Below, in pieces: positions 51,909 through 60,434 of a stretch of 64,000 nt of DNA. The number at the start of each line of letters is the position of its first letter. The first letter of the stretch is position 1. The notes beneath the pieces were generated by a model. It searched no databases, had not been told where the DNA came from, and saw nothing but the letters and a program-made list of their open reading frames with translations. Made by a program: the position numbers and the translations under genes. The DNA is from Deinococcus metallilatus (GTDB lineage: Bacteria > Deinococcota > Deinococci > Deinococcales > Deinococcaceae): NCBI RefSeq assembly GCF_004758605.1, contig NZ_CP038510.1, forward strand, positions 794,501 through 858,500, given 5' to 3'.

Positions 51909-52748
51909 TCAGAGCGGCGGCAGGAACTCGAAGACGTGCCCATCCGGGTCGCGGACGGCCAGCCGCCCATCCGCCAACACGTGCGGCAAGCCCTCGGCGC
52001 GGACCAGGGCCAGCACGGCGTCCACATCCGCGTAGAACTGCACCAGCGCGTGATCACCACCAAACATGTCGGCCAGCCCCACCTGTGGGTCCCAGGCGTA
52101 CAGCCAGCGGCGGGGCGTGCCGTTGCCGTCCGGCTCGGGACGGGGGCCGAGGGCGAACTGCGCGAAGTCGCGGTCCTCCTGCTCCTTGGCGAAGGCCAGG
52201 CCGTAGGCGCGGGGCAGGCGGGCCTTCATCCCGGCGTAGTCGCCAAAGGCCAGGGCCACTTCGCGCAGGCCCATGACGGGGAGGGCGTGGGCGGGGCGGG
52301 ATACCGGCTGCGGCGGATAGGCGGGCTGGCGGTCATCACCCAGGTCCACGCCGCGCAGTTCCAGGCCGTGCCCGAAGGGGTCGAAGAAGTAGACGGTGCG
52401 GTCGGGCCGCTGGGGAGTGCCCAGGTCGATCTCGGTCCAGGGGAGGCCGTGCTCGTCCAGCACCGCCTGGCTGGCCTCCAAATCCTCCGGCCGAATCTGC
52501 CAGGCGTAGTGCAGGTGCGAGGCACCCCGGGCACGCAGCGGGGCGAGGCGCGGGTCGTTCGCCTGCCGCGTGACCGGCTTCCAGAGGGTGAGGTGCTGGG
52601 CACCGTTCACCCGGAAGCGGGCCGTCTGCCGCGCCTCGTCGTGGTGGAGCAGGTCCAGGCCCAGCACCTGCTGGTAGAAGCGAATCCCCCGGGGCAGATG
52701 GTTGACCTCCAGCGTGATCCCTGCGAGGTCCAGGATGGGCGAAGGCAT
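51909..52748 (-). CDS. two-domain VOC (glyoxalase/dioxygenase fold) protein
   Basis: 279 aa with two vicinal-oxygen-chelate modules, about 8-130 and 158-278. First: LEVNHLPRGIRFYQQVLGLDLL, HLHYAWQI, VYFFDPFGHGLELRG. Second: LREVALAFGDYAGMKARLPRAYGL, HALVQFYADVDAVL, AVRDPDGHVFEFLPPL. Metal ligands (His and Glu of each module) look present. Resembles catechol-2,3-dioxygenase/glyoxalase relatives; substrate unknown. Confidence 0.82.
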   Translation of the reverse strand: MPSPILDLAGITLEVNHLPRGIRFYQQVLGLDLLHHDEARQTARFRVNGAQHLTLWKPVTRQANDPRLAPLRARGASHLHYAWQIRPEDLEASQAVLDEHGLPWTEIDLGTPQRPDRTVYFFDPFGHGLELRGVDLGDDRQPAYPPQPVSRPAHALPVMGLREVALAFGDYAGMKARLPRAYGLAFAKEQEDRDFAQFALGPRPEPDGNGTPRRWLYAWDPQVGLADMFGGDHALVQFYADVDAVLALVRAEGLPHVLADGRLAVRDPDGHVFEFLPPL

Positions 52749-52843
52749 GGCGTCAGGGTAAGGGCGCCATCCCAGCCCACGCCCCGGGTCCAGATGAAGG
52801 AGAGTGAAGCGTCCGGCGGCCCGCTTCCGTTAGTCTCCTAGAC

Positions 52844-53698
52844 ATGGCAGAAGGTGAGGCTCCGAACGTGCAAGGCCGCGACACCCCCGAACAGGCCCAA
52901 CTGGACTTCCGTCAGCGCCTCAGCTACGGGGACTACCTGAAGACCGATCTCCTCCTGAGCGCGCACCAGCCGATCACGCAGGCTCACGACGAGCACCTCT
53001 TCATCACCGTGCATCACGTCTCGGAGCTGTGGCTGGGGCTGATCATCCGCGAATTGCAGGCCGCGATGGCGCTGCTGGCCGCAGGCGTCACCGATACCCC
53101 GCTGAAGATGCTGTCGCGTGTGGTGCGGGCGCAGCAACAGCTCACGAACGCCTGGGAGGTCCTCAAGACCATGACGCCCGCCGACTACCTGGAGTTCCGG
53201 GGCGCCTTCGGGGAGGCGTCGGGCTTTCAGTCGGCGCAGTACCGCATGGTCGAGGTGTTGCTGGGCAACCGCAATCCCACGCTGCTGCGCCCCTTCGAGC
53301 ACCGCCCGGACCTGCACGCTCCCCTGCTGGCGGCGCTGCACGCGCCCAGCGTGTACGACCTGACGCTGCGCCTGCTCGCCGCCCGCGGCCTGCCCATCCC
53401 GGCCGAGGTGCTGGAACGCGATTTCACCCAGCCGCCCACCGAGCACCCGGCGGTGCTGGACGCCTGGCTGGCGGTCTACCGCGACACCGAGCAGTACTGG
53501 GACCTCTACGAGCTGGCCGAGAAGCTGCTCGACGTGGAGGACAACTTCCGCGCCTGGCGCTTCAACCACCTCACGACCGTCGAGCGCACCATCGGCTTCA
53601 AACCCGGAAGCGGCGGCACCAGCGGCGCCGGATACCTCCGCCGCGCCCTGAGTATCGTGTTGTTCCCGGAACTGTGGCAGGTGCGGACGGCGCTGTAA
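52844..53698 (+). CDS. kynA: tryptophan 2,3-dioxygenase
   Basis: 284 aa, normal for bacterial TDO. Heme enzyme opening the indole ring to N-formylkynurenine. Family blocks LSYGDYLKTDLLLSAHQPITQAHDEHLFITVHHVSELWLGLIIREL (about 27-72), FGEASGFQSAQYRMVEVLLGNRN and WRFNHLTTVERTIGFKPGSGGTSGAGYLRR, which carries the heme-ligand His and the substrate loop. TAGTCT (52831-52836) lies 7 nt before the ATG: leaderless transcript expected. No other kynurenine genes nearby. Confidence 0.97.
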   Translation: MAEGEAPNVQGRDTPEQAQLDFRQRLSYGDYLKTDLLLSAHQPITQAHDEHLFITVHHVSELWLGLIIRELQAAMALLAAGVTDTPLKMLSRVVRAQQQLTNAWEVLKTMTPADYLEFRGAFGEASGFQSAQYRMVEVLLGNRNPTLLRPFEHRPDLHAPLLAALHAPSVYDLTLRLLAARGLPIPAEVLERDFTQPPTEHPAVLDAWLAVYRDTEQYWDLYELAEKLLDVEDNFRAWRFNHLTTVERTIGFKPGSGGTSGAGYLRRALSIVLFPELWQVRTAL

Positions 53699-53757
53699 GC
53701 GGCTGCTTGAAAAGAGGGATGTCGCCCGTCATGGCGCCTCCCCGCCCTGAGTCGGCC

Positions 53758-53822
53758 CAGAGCCGAGGCCCCGTATCTTTTGTCTTTTCAAAATTCTGGA
53801 GGGAATGGCCGGGTTCCACCTT
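53758..53822 (+). repeat. 65-bp dispersed repeat, copy 2
   Basis: Matches 51449-51515, including TATCTTTTGTCTTTTCAAA and TTCTGGAGGGAATGGCC. It sits between kynA and the YesL-like gene. Confidence 0.75.
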
Positions 53823-53938
53823 TCAGATGCCCCACCAGAATCTCCCCAGCTTCAAACAGCCACCAGGCGCGCGGAGCTTCAGAACCGTGCAGAGGCACCG
53901 CTGCTTCCCCCAACGCCCGCATTGCTATCCTCGCCCCC

Positions 53939-54607
53939 ATGTGGGGAGCGGTGCGGGTCTGGCGGACGGCGGGAGCGCACCTGTGGGACCACCTGCCGCG
54001 CCTGATCGTGGTGAATGTGCTGTGGCTGGTCGCGGCCTGGCCACTGGTGACGCTGGGTGCCGCGACACTGACCGCCTACGCTTGGCTGCGCCGCGCAGTG
54101 CTGGAAGTGGAGGACGAACGCGACGACCTCGCTCCCGGCGATCCCCCGGTGCCCGACGAACCCTACACCTCACTGCCCCGCTTCTTCCGGCGGCTGTGGT
54201 GGCCCGGCACCCTCTGGGCGGCGCTGAATATCCTGCTACTGTTCGTGCTGTACGCCAATGGGGTGGTGTGGAGGGTCCAGCCGGACACCCTGAGCGGGGC
54301 GTTGCGGGCCGTGCTGGGCCTCTTGCTGGGATGGTTCTGGCTGGTGCTGCAACCGTTCTTCCTCGACGCGCTGGCGGAGGGCGTGCCGCTGCCCCACGCG
54401 CTGGCCGGGGCAGCCCGGATCGTGCTGGCCTATCCGCTCTACACCCAATTGTGTGCCCTACCGCCGCTGCTGCTGTCCGCGCTGGCCTGGCGCTTCACCT
54501 CACTGTGGGCGCTGGTGGGCGTGGGGCTGCTGCTGCTGTACTGGGCCCACGTGGCGACTGGAAACCCTCTGACGCGCCGACCACAGCAAGTTGAAGATGT
54601 GCTGTGA
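53939..54607 (+). CDS. YesL-like (DUF624) membrane protein
   Basis: 222 aa with about five membrane segments (LIVVNVLWLVAAWPLVTLGAATLTAYAWL, LWAALNILLLFVLY, ALRAVLGLLLGWFWLVLQPFFLDAL and two more). Resembles the DUF624/YesL family often found beside carbohydrate ABC transporters; the next gene is such a binding protein. Function unknown. TGCTATCCT (extended -10, 53923-53931) lies 7 nt before the ATG and there is no ribosome site, so a leaderless message is likely. Confidence 0.75.
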   Translation: MWGAVRVWRTAGAHLWDHLPRLIVVNVLWLVAAWPLVTLGAATLTAYAWLRRAVLEVEDERDDLAPGDPPVPDEPYTSLPRFFRRLWWPGTLWAALNILLLFVLYANGVVWRVQPDTLSGALRAVLGLLLGWFWLVLQPFFLDALAEGVPLPHALAGAARIVLAYPLYTQLCALPPLLLSALAWRFTSLWALVGVGLLLLYWAHVATGNPLTRRPQQVEDVL

Positions 54608-54703
54608 ATCGGGCCTGGTACCTGAAGATTTCCAAGAAACCATAAATACGACCTGGGCGGAACCGTACCCAAGAAGCACGCCCCTCAGCTAACCTCAGGG
54701 CAT

Positions 54704-54763
54704 GTCAGGGGGCGGAAAACAGTGGTCGGGGCATGAACCGGCGACCGTTTTCCGTCCCCTGAC
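54704..54763 (+). promoter_or_regulatory. long hairpin in the leader of the sugar ABC operon
   Basis: GTCAGGGGG + CGGAAAAC (54704-54720) pair with GTTTTCCG + TCCCCTGAC (54747-54763), 17 bp with one G-U. After a 3-nt bulge, GGTCG/CGACC adds 5 bp. Ends 5 nt before the GAGGT ribosome site. TAACCT (54690-54695) would start transcription near the first base of the stem. No T run, so not a terminator. Confidence 0.7.
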
Positions 54764-54779
54764 CCCGCGAGGTCAATCC

Positions 54780-56027
54780 ATGAAAAAGTCTCTGTTTCTC
54801 CTGACGGCCGCCCTGCTGGGCAGCCCTGCCCTGAGTGGGGCCAGCGCGCAGAAGGTCACGCTGGACCTGTGGGCGCACTGGGGGTCCGAACAGCGCCGCC
54901 CCACCATCAACCGGATCATCGACACCTGGAACAAGAAAAATCCCAATATCCAGGTGAAGTACACCTTCGTACCCTTCGATCAGCTCCCCACCAAGACGCT
55001 GGCCGCCATCGCCGCCAAAAATCCGCCGGACGTGGTGGTGATCGATATCCGCACCACCCCGCTGCGGGCCGCCAAGAACCAGGCGACCGATCTCAGCAAG
55101 CTGGGGGCGGACAGCCTGGCGAACCAGTTCTACCCGAACCTGTGGGCCACGGCGACCTACAAGGGCGACCAGTACGGCCTGCCCTTCGTGACCGACACCC
55201 GCTTCCTGTACTACAACAAGGACCTCTTCAAGGAAGTCGGGCTGAACCCGGCCAAGCCGCCGACGACCTGGGACGAGCTGGAAGCCTACGCCAAGAAGCT
55301 CGACAAGAAGACCGGGCCGGTGTACAGCCGCATCGGCTTCCACCCGCTGTACGGCAGCTTCGGCCTGGAAAGCTGGGTGGCGAACGCGGGCGGCAGCATG
55401 TGGGATCAGGACATGATCAACCCCAACTTCACCAACCCGGTGGCGGTGAAGACCCTGACCTGGATCAAGGACTGGACCGACCGCCTGGGCGCGCGCAACG
55501 TGCAGGCGTTCAAGAGCAGCTTCGGCAGCGGCGCGCAGGACCCCTTCATCTCGGGCAAGCTGGGCATGATCATCGACATCGGCGGGTACGCCGCCACCCT
55601 CAAGAAATACGCGCCCAACATGAATTACGGCATGGTGCGGATTCCCACTCCCACCGGCCAGCCGGGACCCGGCACCTCGTCGGGCGGCGGGTTCAACCTG
55701 GAGGTTCCGGTGGGCACCAAGCACCCCAAGGAAGCCTTCGCCTTCGCCAAGTGGATGGCGACCGAGGGCGCGCGTATCTGGGCGCAGGAGCAGAACGACT
55801 TCCCCGGGGCCAAGAACGCCTCGCTGAGCGTGACCACCCCCGCCTTCCGCCTGATGTCGGCCAACATGAAATACACCCAGGTCAACTCGGCCCCGCCCTA
55901 TGCCCCCAGTTACGGCACCATTCTGGACAAGGCCACCGAGGACGCCGTGTACCGGGGCGCCGACCCCCGGCAGGCGCTGGAGGAGGCGCAGGCCCAGGTG
56001 CAGCGCCTCGTCAACAGCAACAAATAA
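54780..56027 (+). CDS. carbohydrate ABC-transporter substrate-binding protein
   Basis: 415 aa, family 1 sugar-binding protein. Signal peptide MKKSLFLLTAALLGSPALSG...ASA (1-23). Mature part: TLDLWAHWGSEQRRPTINRIIDTWNKKNPNIQVKY, then PDVVVIDIRTTPLRAA, YGLPFVTDTRFLYYNKDLFKEVGL and FAFAKWMATEGARIWA. GAGGT six bases before the ATG. Precedes two MalF/MalG-type permeases; sugar specificity unknown. Confidence 0.94.
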   Translation: MKKSLFLLTAALLGSPALSGASAQKVTLDLWAHWGSEQRRPTINRIIDTWNKKNPNIQVKYTFVPFDQLPTKTLAAIAAKNPPDVVVIDIRTTPLRAAKNQATDLSKLGADSLANQFYPNLWATATYKGDQYGLPFVTDTRFLYYNKDLFKEVGLNPAKPPTTWDELEAYAKKLDKKTGPVYSRIGFHPLYGSFGLESWVANAGGSMWDQDMINPNFTNPVAVKTLTWIKDWTDRLGARNVQAFKSSFGSGAQDPFISGKLGMIIDIGGYAATLKKYAPNMNYGMVRIPTPTGQPGPGTSSGGGFNLEVPVGTKHPKEAFAFAKWMATEGARIWAQEQNDFPGAKNASLSVTTPAFRLMSANMKYTQVNSAPPYAPSYGTILDKATEDAVYRGADPRQALEEAQAQVQRLVNSNK

Positions 56028-56119
56028 TCCCCCGCGCCGGGTGAAGCGGGCCGCTCCGCTTTGCCCGGCTTCTGTTCAGGAGGCCCAATGCGCCCAGTTC
56101 TGACCTTGGAGGCCCGGCC

Positions 56120-57055
56120 GTGAGCCGCGCGGCGCCGGTCCACCCTCCCCGACGCGGCCTGAAGGCCCGCCACCGCGAGGCGCTGTGGGGCTATCTGTTC
56201 ATCGCGCCCTGGCTGATCGGGTTCCTGTGCTTCGTGCTGGGGCCGATGCTGTTTTCGCTGTACGCGAGCTTCACCAACTACGACATCACCTCGCGCTTCG
56301 ACTGGGTAGGCGTGCGGAACTATGTGCAATTGCTGACCCAGGACACGCGCTTCTGGACGGCGCTGTACAACACCGCCTATTACGCCGTGTTCGCGGTACC
56401 GCTGGGCATCGCCACGGGGCTGCTGATCGCCACGCTGCTCAATCAGGAGGTGCGGGGCCAGCGCCTCTTCCGCACGATCTTCTTTCTGCCGAAAGTCCTG
56501 ACCGGCGTGGCGGTGCTGCTGCTGTGGCTGTGGGTCTTCAACCCGCAGGTGGGGCTGATCAATACGGCCCTGTACCGCCTGGGCGTGAACGAGAACAACC
56601 TCCCGCTGTGGTTCGGTGATCCCGCGTGGTCCAAGCCCGCCCTGATCATCATGAGCATGTGGGCGGCGGCGGGCGGCTTCATGTTCTACCTGGCTGCCCT
56701 GAGGGGCGTGCCGCGCGACCTGTACGAGTCGGCGCAGATCGACGGGGCGAGTCCCTGGCGGCAGTTCTGGGCGGTGACGGTGCCGCTGATCTCGCCGGTG
56801 ATCTTCTTCAAGCTAATCACGGGCATCTCGGGGGCGCTGCAATTCTGGTCCGAGTCGCTGATCCTGACCAAAGGCGGGCCGAGCGACAGCACGCTCTTTT
56901 ATGGGCTGTACATCTGGCAGACGGCCTTCACCGACCTGCGAATGGGCTACGCCAGCGCGATGGCCTGGATTCTGCTGCTGATCACGCTGGCGATTACCGG
57001 GCTGCAACTGTGGTTTTCCAAACGCTGGGTCCACTACGAAGGCGAGGTGCGCTGA
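56120..57055 (+). CDS. sugar ABC-transporter permease, MalF/UgpA type
   Basis: 311 aa, six membrane segments. Starts GTG with TTGGAGG upstream. ATPase-contact EAA loop is YESAQIDGASPWRQFWAVTVPLISPVIFF. N-terminal YLFIAPWLIGFLCFVLGPMLFSLYASFTNYD is typical of this group. Followed 1 nt later by the second permease. Confidence 0.94.
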   Translation: MSRAAPVHPPRRGLKARHREALWGYLFIAPWLIGFLCFVLGPMLFSLYASFTNYDITSRFDWVGVRNYVQLLTQDTRFWTALYNTAYYAVFAVPLGIATGLLIATLLNQEVRGQRLFRTIFFLPKVLTGVAVLLLWLWVFNPQVGLINTALYRLGVNENNLPLWFGDPAWSKPALIIMSMWAAAGGFMFYLAALRGVPRDLYESAQIDGASPWRQFWAVTVPLISPVIFFKLITGISGALQFWSESLILTKGGPSDSTLFYGLYIWQTAFTDLRMGYASAMAWILLLITLAITGLQLWFSKRWVHYEGEVR

Positions 57056-57056
57056 G

Positions 57057-57953
57057 ATGGCGCTCTCCCGCCCTGAGGTCCATGTGCGCCCGCGTCCCGT
57101 GCGGACGGGCGGCCCCCGGCGCCTCACCGGCCTGATGCTGGGGCGTCTGCTGGCCCTGGCCGCCCTGGTCGTGCTGTCCCTGCTGATCCTGTACCCGGCG
57201 CTGTGGATGGTGTCCACCTCTCTGAAGCCCGACTCGCAGGTCTTCGCGTACCCGCCGCGCTGGATTCCCGATCCTGTCATGTGGGGGAACTACGCCAGAG
57301 CCTGGGCCAGCGCCCCCTTTACCCGCTACGCGATCAACAGCCTCTTTTACGCCGTGACGGTCACCTTCGGCACGGTGCTGTCGTGTTCGCTGGCCGCCTA
57401 CGGCTTTTCCAAGCTGCGCTTTCCGGGCCGCGATTTTCTCTTCGTGGTGATGCTCTCCACCATGATGATCCCGGGGCTGGTCACGCTGGTGCCGCAGTAC
57501 GTGCTGTTCAGCAAACTGGGCTGGATCAACACCTATCTGCCGCTGATCGTGCCGAGCTTCTTCGCGGGGGCCTTTTTTACCTTCCTGCTGCGGCAGTATT
57601 TTCTGGGCATCCCCAACGAACTGCTGGAGGCCGCGCGGGTGGACGGCGCGAACGAACTGTGGATCTGGGCGCGGGTGGTGCTGCCGCTGGCCACTCCGGC
57701 CCTCGCCACCGTCGCCATCTTCACTTTCGACGGCGCGTGGAACGACTACGTGAACCCGCTACTGTACCTCAACGACGAGCGGCTCTACACCTTGCAGGTG
57801 GGCCTGGCTTCCTTCCGCTCGGCCAACGACACGCAGTGGCAACTGCTGATGGCCGCCTCGGTGCTGGTGCTGCTGCCGGTGGTGCTGCTCTTCTTCGTGT
57901 TCCAGAAGTACTTCATCGAGGGAGCCTCGCTGACGGGCAGCGTGAAGGGCTGA
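57057..57953 (+). CDS. sugar ABC-transporter permease, MalG/UgpE type
   Basis: 298 aa, six membrane segments: [24 protein letters not shown] near 45 and the EAA loop [36 protein letters not shown]. The operon lacks an ATP-binding subunit, so a shared MsmK/UgpC-type ATPase encoded elsewhere must power it. A stem-loop follows the stop. Confidence 0.94.
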   Translation: MALSRPEVHVRPRPVRTGGPRRLTGLMLGRLLALAALVVLSLLILYPALWMVSTSLKPDSQVFAYPPRWIPDPVMWGNYARAWASAPFTRYAINSLFYAVTVTFGTVLSCSLAAYGFSKLRFPGRDFLFVVMLSTMMIPGLVTLVPQYVLFSKLGWINTYLPLIVPSFFAGAFFTFLLRQYFLGIPNELLEAARVDGANELWIWARVVLPLATPALATVAIFTFDGAWNDYVNPLLYLNDERLYTLQVGLASFRSANDTQWQLLMAASVLVLLPVVLLFFVFQKYFIEGASLTGSVKG

Positions 57954-57963
57954 AGACGGGTGA

Positions 57964-58006
57964 GCGCAGGCTCCAGCAGAGTCGCTGGAGCCTGCGCCGT
58001 CTTTCT
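57964..58006 (+). terminator. stem-loop terminator of the sugar ABC operon
   Basis: GCGCAGGCTCCAGC (57964-57977), loop AGAGTC, GCTGGAGCCTGCGC (57984-57997), 14 perfect pairs, then CGTCTTTCT. T-rich rather than a pure T run. Confidence 0.75.
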
Positions 58007-58145
58007 GGCGTTCGCGCGCGAGGTGTTCATCTGGCCCAACGTGGCGAGCAAGGACCTGCACCTGCTGACCACCCGGCAGCTTGGGACGGAGCATCTCAGC
58101 CCCCGGGAAGAGGACGTGCTGCGGCTGCTGGTGAGGCAACACTGA
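58003..58145 (+). pseudogene. possible remnant of a LuxR-type regulator
   Basis: The plus frame ends ...[34 protein letters not shown]. [12 protein letters not shown] looks like the first helix of a LuxR C-terminal domain (LTxREEEVLxLL), cut before the recognition helix. No start or upstream domain. Could also be a chance frame in GC-rich DNA. Confidence 0.3.
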
Positions 58146-58188
58146 CCAGGAGAACGTTACCCGGCCTCCCCCAGGCGCGCTTTCACCC

Positions 58189-60132
58189 TCAGTCGTCGCC
58201 CTGCGCCACCCGCTCGTCCTGTAAAAAGGCCTGGGCCGCGAGCACCCGGCGGAAAAAGTCCACCAGCTCATCCGCGTGCGTGTCGAAAGCGAAGAGACGG
58301 CGGGCCGCGCGGGCGTTCGCGGTCAATTCCTCCAGCCGGGGCTGGTCGCGGAGCTGCGCGGCGAGGTCCGCGAAGTCGCGGTAGAAGACGCCGAAATCGT
58401 GGTTCTGCGCGAGGGTCTGCATGGCGACCAGGGAATGCCGGTTGTCGCGCATGATCCAGGGCAGTCCCGCCGCCGCGTAGGTGCCCAGCCGCGCGGGCAG
58501 GTTCAGGTCGTCCCAGGTGGCCCGGCGCAGGTCGCCGCCGTTGAAGCTGTCAAACTGCTGCACCCAGGCCGCGTCGTAGCGCGAGAGTTCACGCACCCAG
58601 TCCTGCGGTTCGACGGTGGGGTGCAGGTGCAGGAAGCCGCTTTCCAGACCGCTGCGGGTCCAGTTGGGGAACCACTCGTGAAAGTGGGTCCCGTAGAAGT
58701 GGACGTGAATGCCTTGCCGGGCGAGTTCGGACAGCGGTTCCAGCCCCAGGGGCCGCCCCGCGCAGACCGTGTGAATCTCGCCGTCACCTTGCGACAGCTT
58801 GGGCGACCACTCGTCCGTCATCCAGTCGATCTTGGGCAGGTCGCCGTCCAGAATGAAGGTCCGCGACTCGTCGAGGTGCCCGCCCAGCGCCAGCCGGTAC
58901 CACTCGCGGTTCTCGGGGCTGATGAAGATCAGGCCGTCACTTTCCTTCAGGACGCGGACCAGGGCAGGCCACAGGCCGTCTCCCGGAAAGGGGCCTTCCT
59001 TGAAGTGAAAGACGAAGGGAATGCCCAGCCGGGCGTCCAGCACACGCTCGATCAGCGGCAGCGCCTGCAAGTTCAGCAGGGCGTAGATCACGTTGGGCCG
59101 CACCGCCCGCACCCGCTCGGGCCAGCACTCGTCCAGGGGGATGTCCTCAATATGGCCGTAGGAGAAGGGGCCGGTGGCGTCCCAGGTTTCGGGATCGGGC
59201 GACCACAGGCCGTACAGTTTGTGGCCCCGTTCCTCCAGCGCCAGCATCCGCTCGGGGTTGAAGCCGAGGGAACCGACCAGCAGAATCTTCAGGCCGTCCG
59301 GACGAGGGGCGTGGGCCGCCGACGCGAAGCGGCCGTACCGCTCCCACTCGTTCACGCGCATGCCCCGGCTGGGCTGGAAGTTCAAGTACTCGCCCCGCCC
59401 GATCCCGTAATGCGCCCGGTACCGTGACAGCCCGCCCGGGATACCCGCGATGATGTGGTGCCGCTGGTCCGGGTGACCCACCCACTCACAGGTGATGGCC
59501 CCCGCATAAGCAAAGCGTGCCCCTCCGTCCAGCAGCGCCCGCCAGAAGTCCACTTCCAGGCTGTCCGAGACACGCTCGGCACGCTCGGTCCAGCGGGGCA
59601 GCCCTTCCCGTCGGCGGTGCAGCACCTGCACCAGCGCCAGCAGGTTGCCGCTGGTCGGCTGGCTCTTGTCTTCCGGCGGCAGGCCGAGAAATTCCGCCTC
59701 CCGGCCCACCGCCGCCTCACCGCGCAGGGTCGGACCGTAGTGCTTGTAGTCCCAGCGCACCCCGCCATACGCCAGGTCGACTGAGGGTTGCGCCTCCAGC
59801 ACACCCACCAGCCGCGCCAGGTGATCCGTGTAATACACGTCGTCGGAGGGCAGGTAGGCCAAGTACCGTCCCTGGGCCAACGCCGTGGCGTAGTTCAGGG
59901 CCGCCCCGAGGCCAGTATTCCGTTCCAACTGGTGGAAGGAGATGCGGGGGTCAGCGAGGTAGGGCTGGATGATCTGGGCGGTGTCGTCGGGCGAGCCGTC
60001 GTCCACCACGATCAGCTCCCAGTCCTCCCACGACTGGGCGAGGAGGCTTTCCAGCGCCCGGGGCAGGAAACTGGCCTGCTTGAAGGTGGGCATCAGGACC
60101 GAAACCAGTGGGGAGGACGAGGAGGAGAGCAT
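58189..60132 (-). CDS. two-domain glycosyltransferase (GT2 plus GT-B-like), paralogue 1
   Basis: 647 aa. Residues about 9-230 are a family-2 GT-A domain: [42 protein letters not shown] and [15 protein letters not shown] (DxD-type site). From about 285 a second GT-B-like domain: [57 protein letters not shown] and [22 protein letters not shown]. Likely builds a surface glycan by two transfer reactions. Divergent from a close relative at 60435. Linkages unknown. Confidence 0.85.
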   Translation of the reverse strand: MLSSSSSPLVSVLMPTFKQASFLPRALESLLAQSWEDWELIVVDDGSPDDTAQIIQPYLADPRISFHQLERNTGLGAALNYATALAQGRYLAYLPSDDVYYTDHLARLVGVLEAQPSVDLAYGGVRWDYKHYGPTLRGEAAVGREAEFLGLPPEDKSQPTSGNLLALVQVLHRRREGLPRWTERAERVSDSLEVDFWRALLDGGARFAYAGAITCEWVGHPDQRHHIIAGIPGGLSRYRAHYGIGRGEYLNFQPSRGMRVNEWERYGRFASAAHAPRPDGLKILLVGSLGFNPERMLALEERGHKLYGLWSPDPETWDATGPFSYGHIEDIPLDECWPERVRAVRPNVIYALLNLQALPLIERVLDARLGIPFVFHFKEGPFPGDGLWPALVRVLKESDGLIFISPENREWYRLALGGHLDESRTFILDGDLPKIDWMTDEWSPKLSQGDGEIHTVCAGRPLGLEPLSELARQGIHVHFYGTHFHEWFPNWTRSGLESGFLHLHPTVEPQDWVRELSRYDAAWVQQFDSFNGGDLRRATWDDLNLPARLGTYAAAGLPWIMRDNRHSLVAMQTLAQNHDFGVFYRDFADLAAQLRDQPRLEELTANARAARRLFAFDTHADELVDFFRRVLAAQAFLQDERVAQGDD

Positions 60133-60434
60133 GAGTCCTCATGCTGTCACAACCGCTCCCCCGGTACGCCAGCGCCTTTCTAAAGGTCGAGCTAAATGTG
60201 GAGAGGGAAAAGCTTTCGAATAGATTGAGCTTCCGGCTCTGTAAGCGGTAGCACTATACGAACGGGAACGTCGGAGGGATCAGGCAGCTCTTGCCCTGGC
60301 CCCCTGCACCACCCGACCTTTTCACTGTCGAACCCTCACCCGGGCGTACCTCGACCGCCGCCAGCAGGAGTAGCGATGACCCACCCAGGACGTTCGACCA
60401 GCCGTCTCACCCTCAGACCGGGGGGAAGGCGCCC
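60133..60434. promoter_or_regulatory. divergent promoter region of the glycosyltransferase pair
   Basis: 302 nt without a gene. TTGAGC (60225-60230) and TAGCAC (60249-60254), 18 bp apart, could serve the rightward gene; TATACG follows at 60255. The match to consensus is modest. GGGGGAAGG precedes the rightward ATG. Confidence 0.35.
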
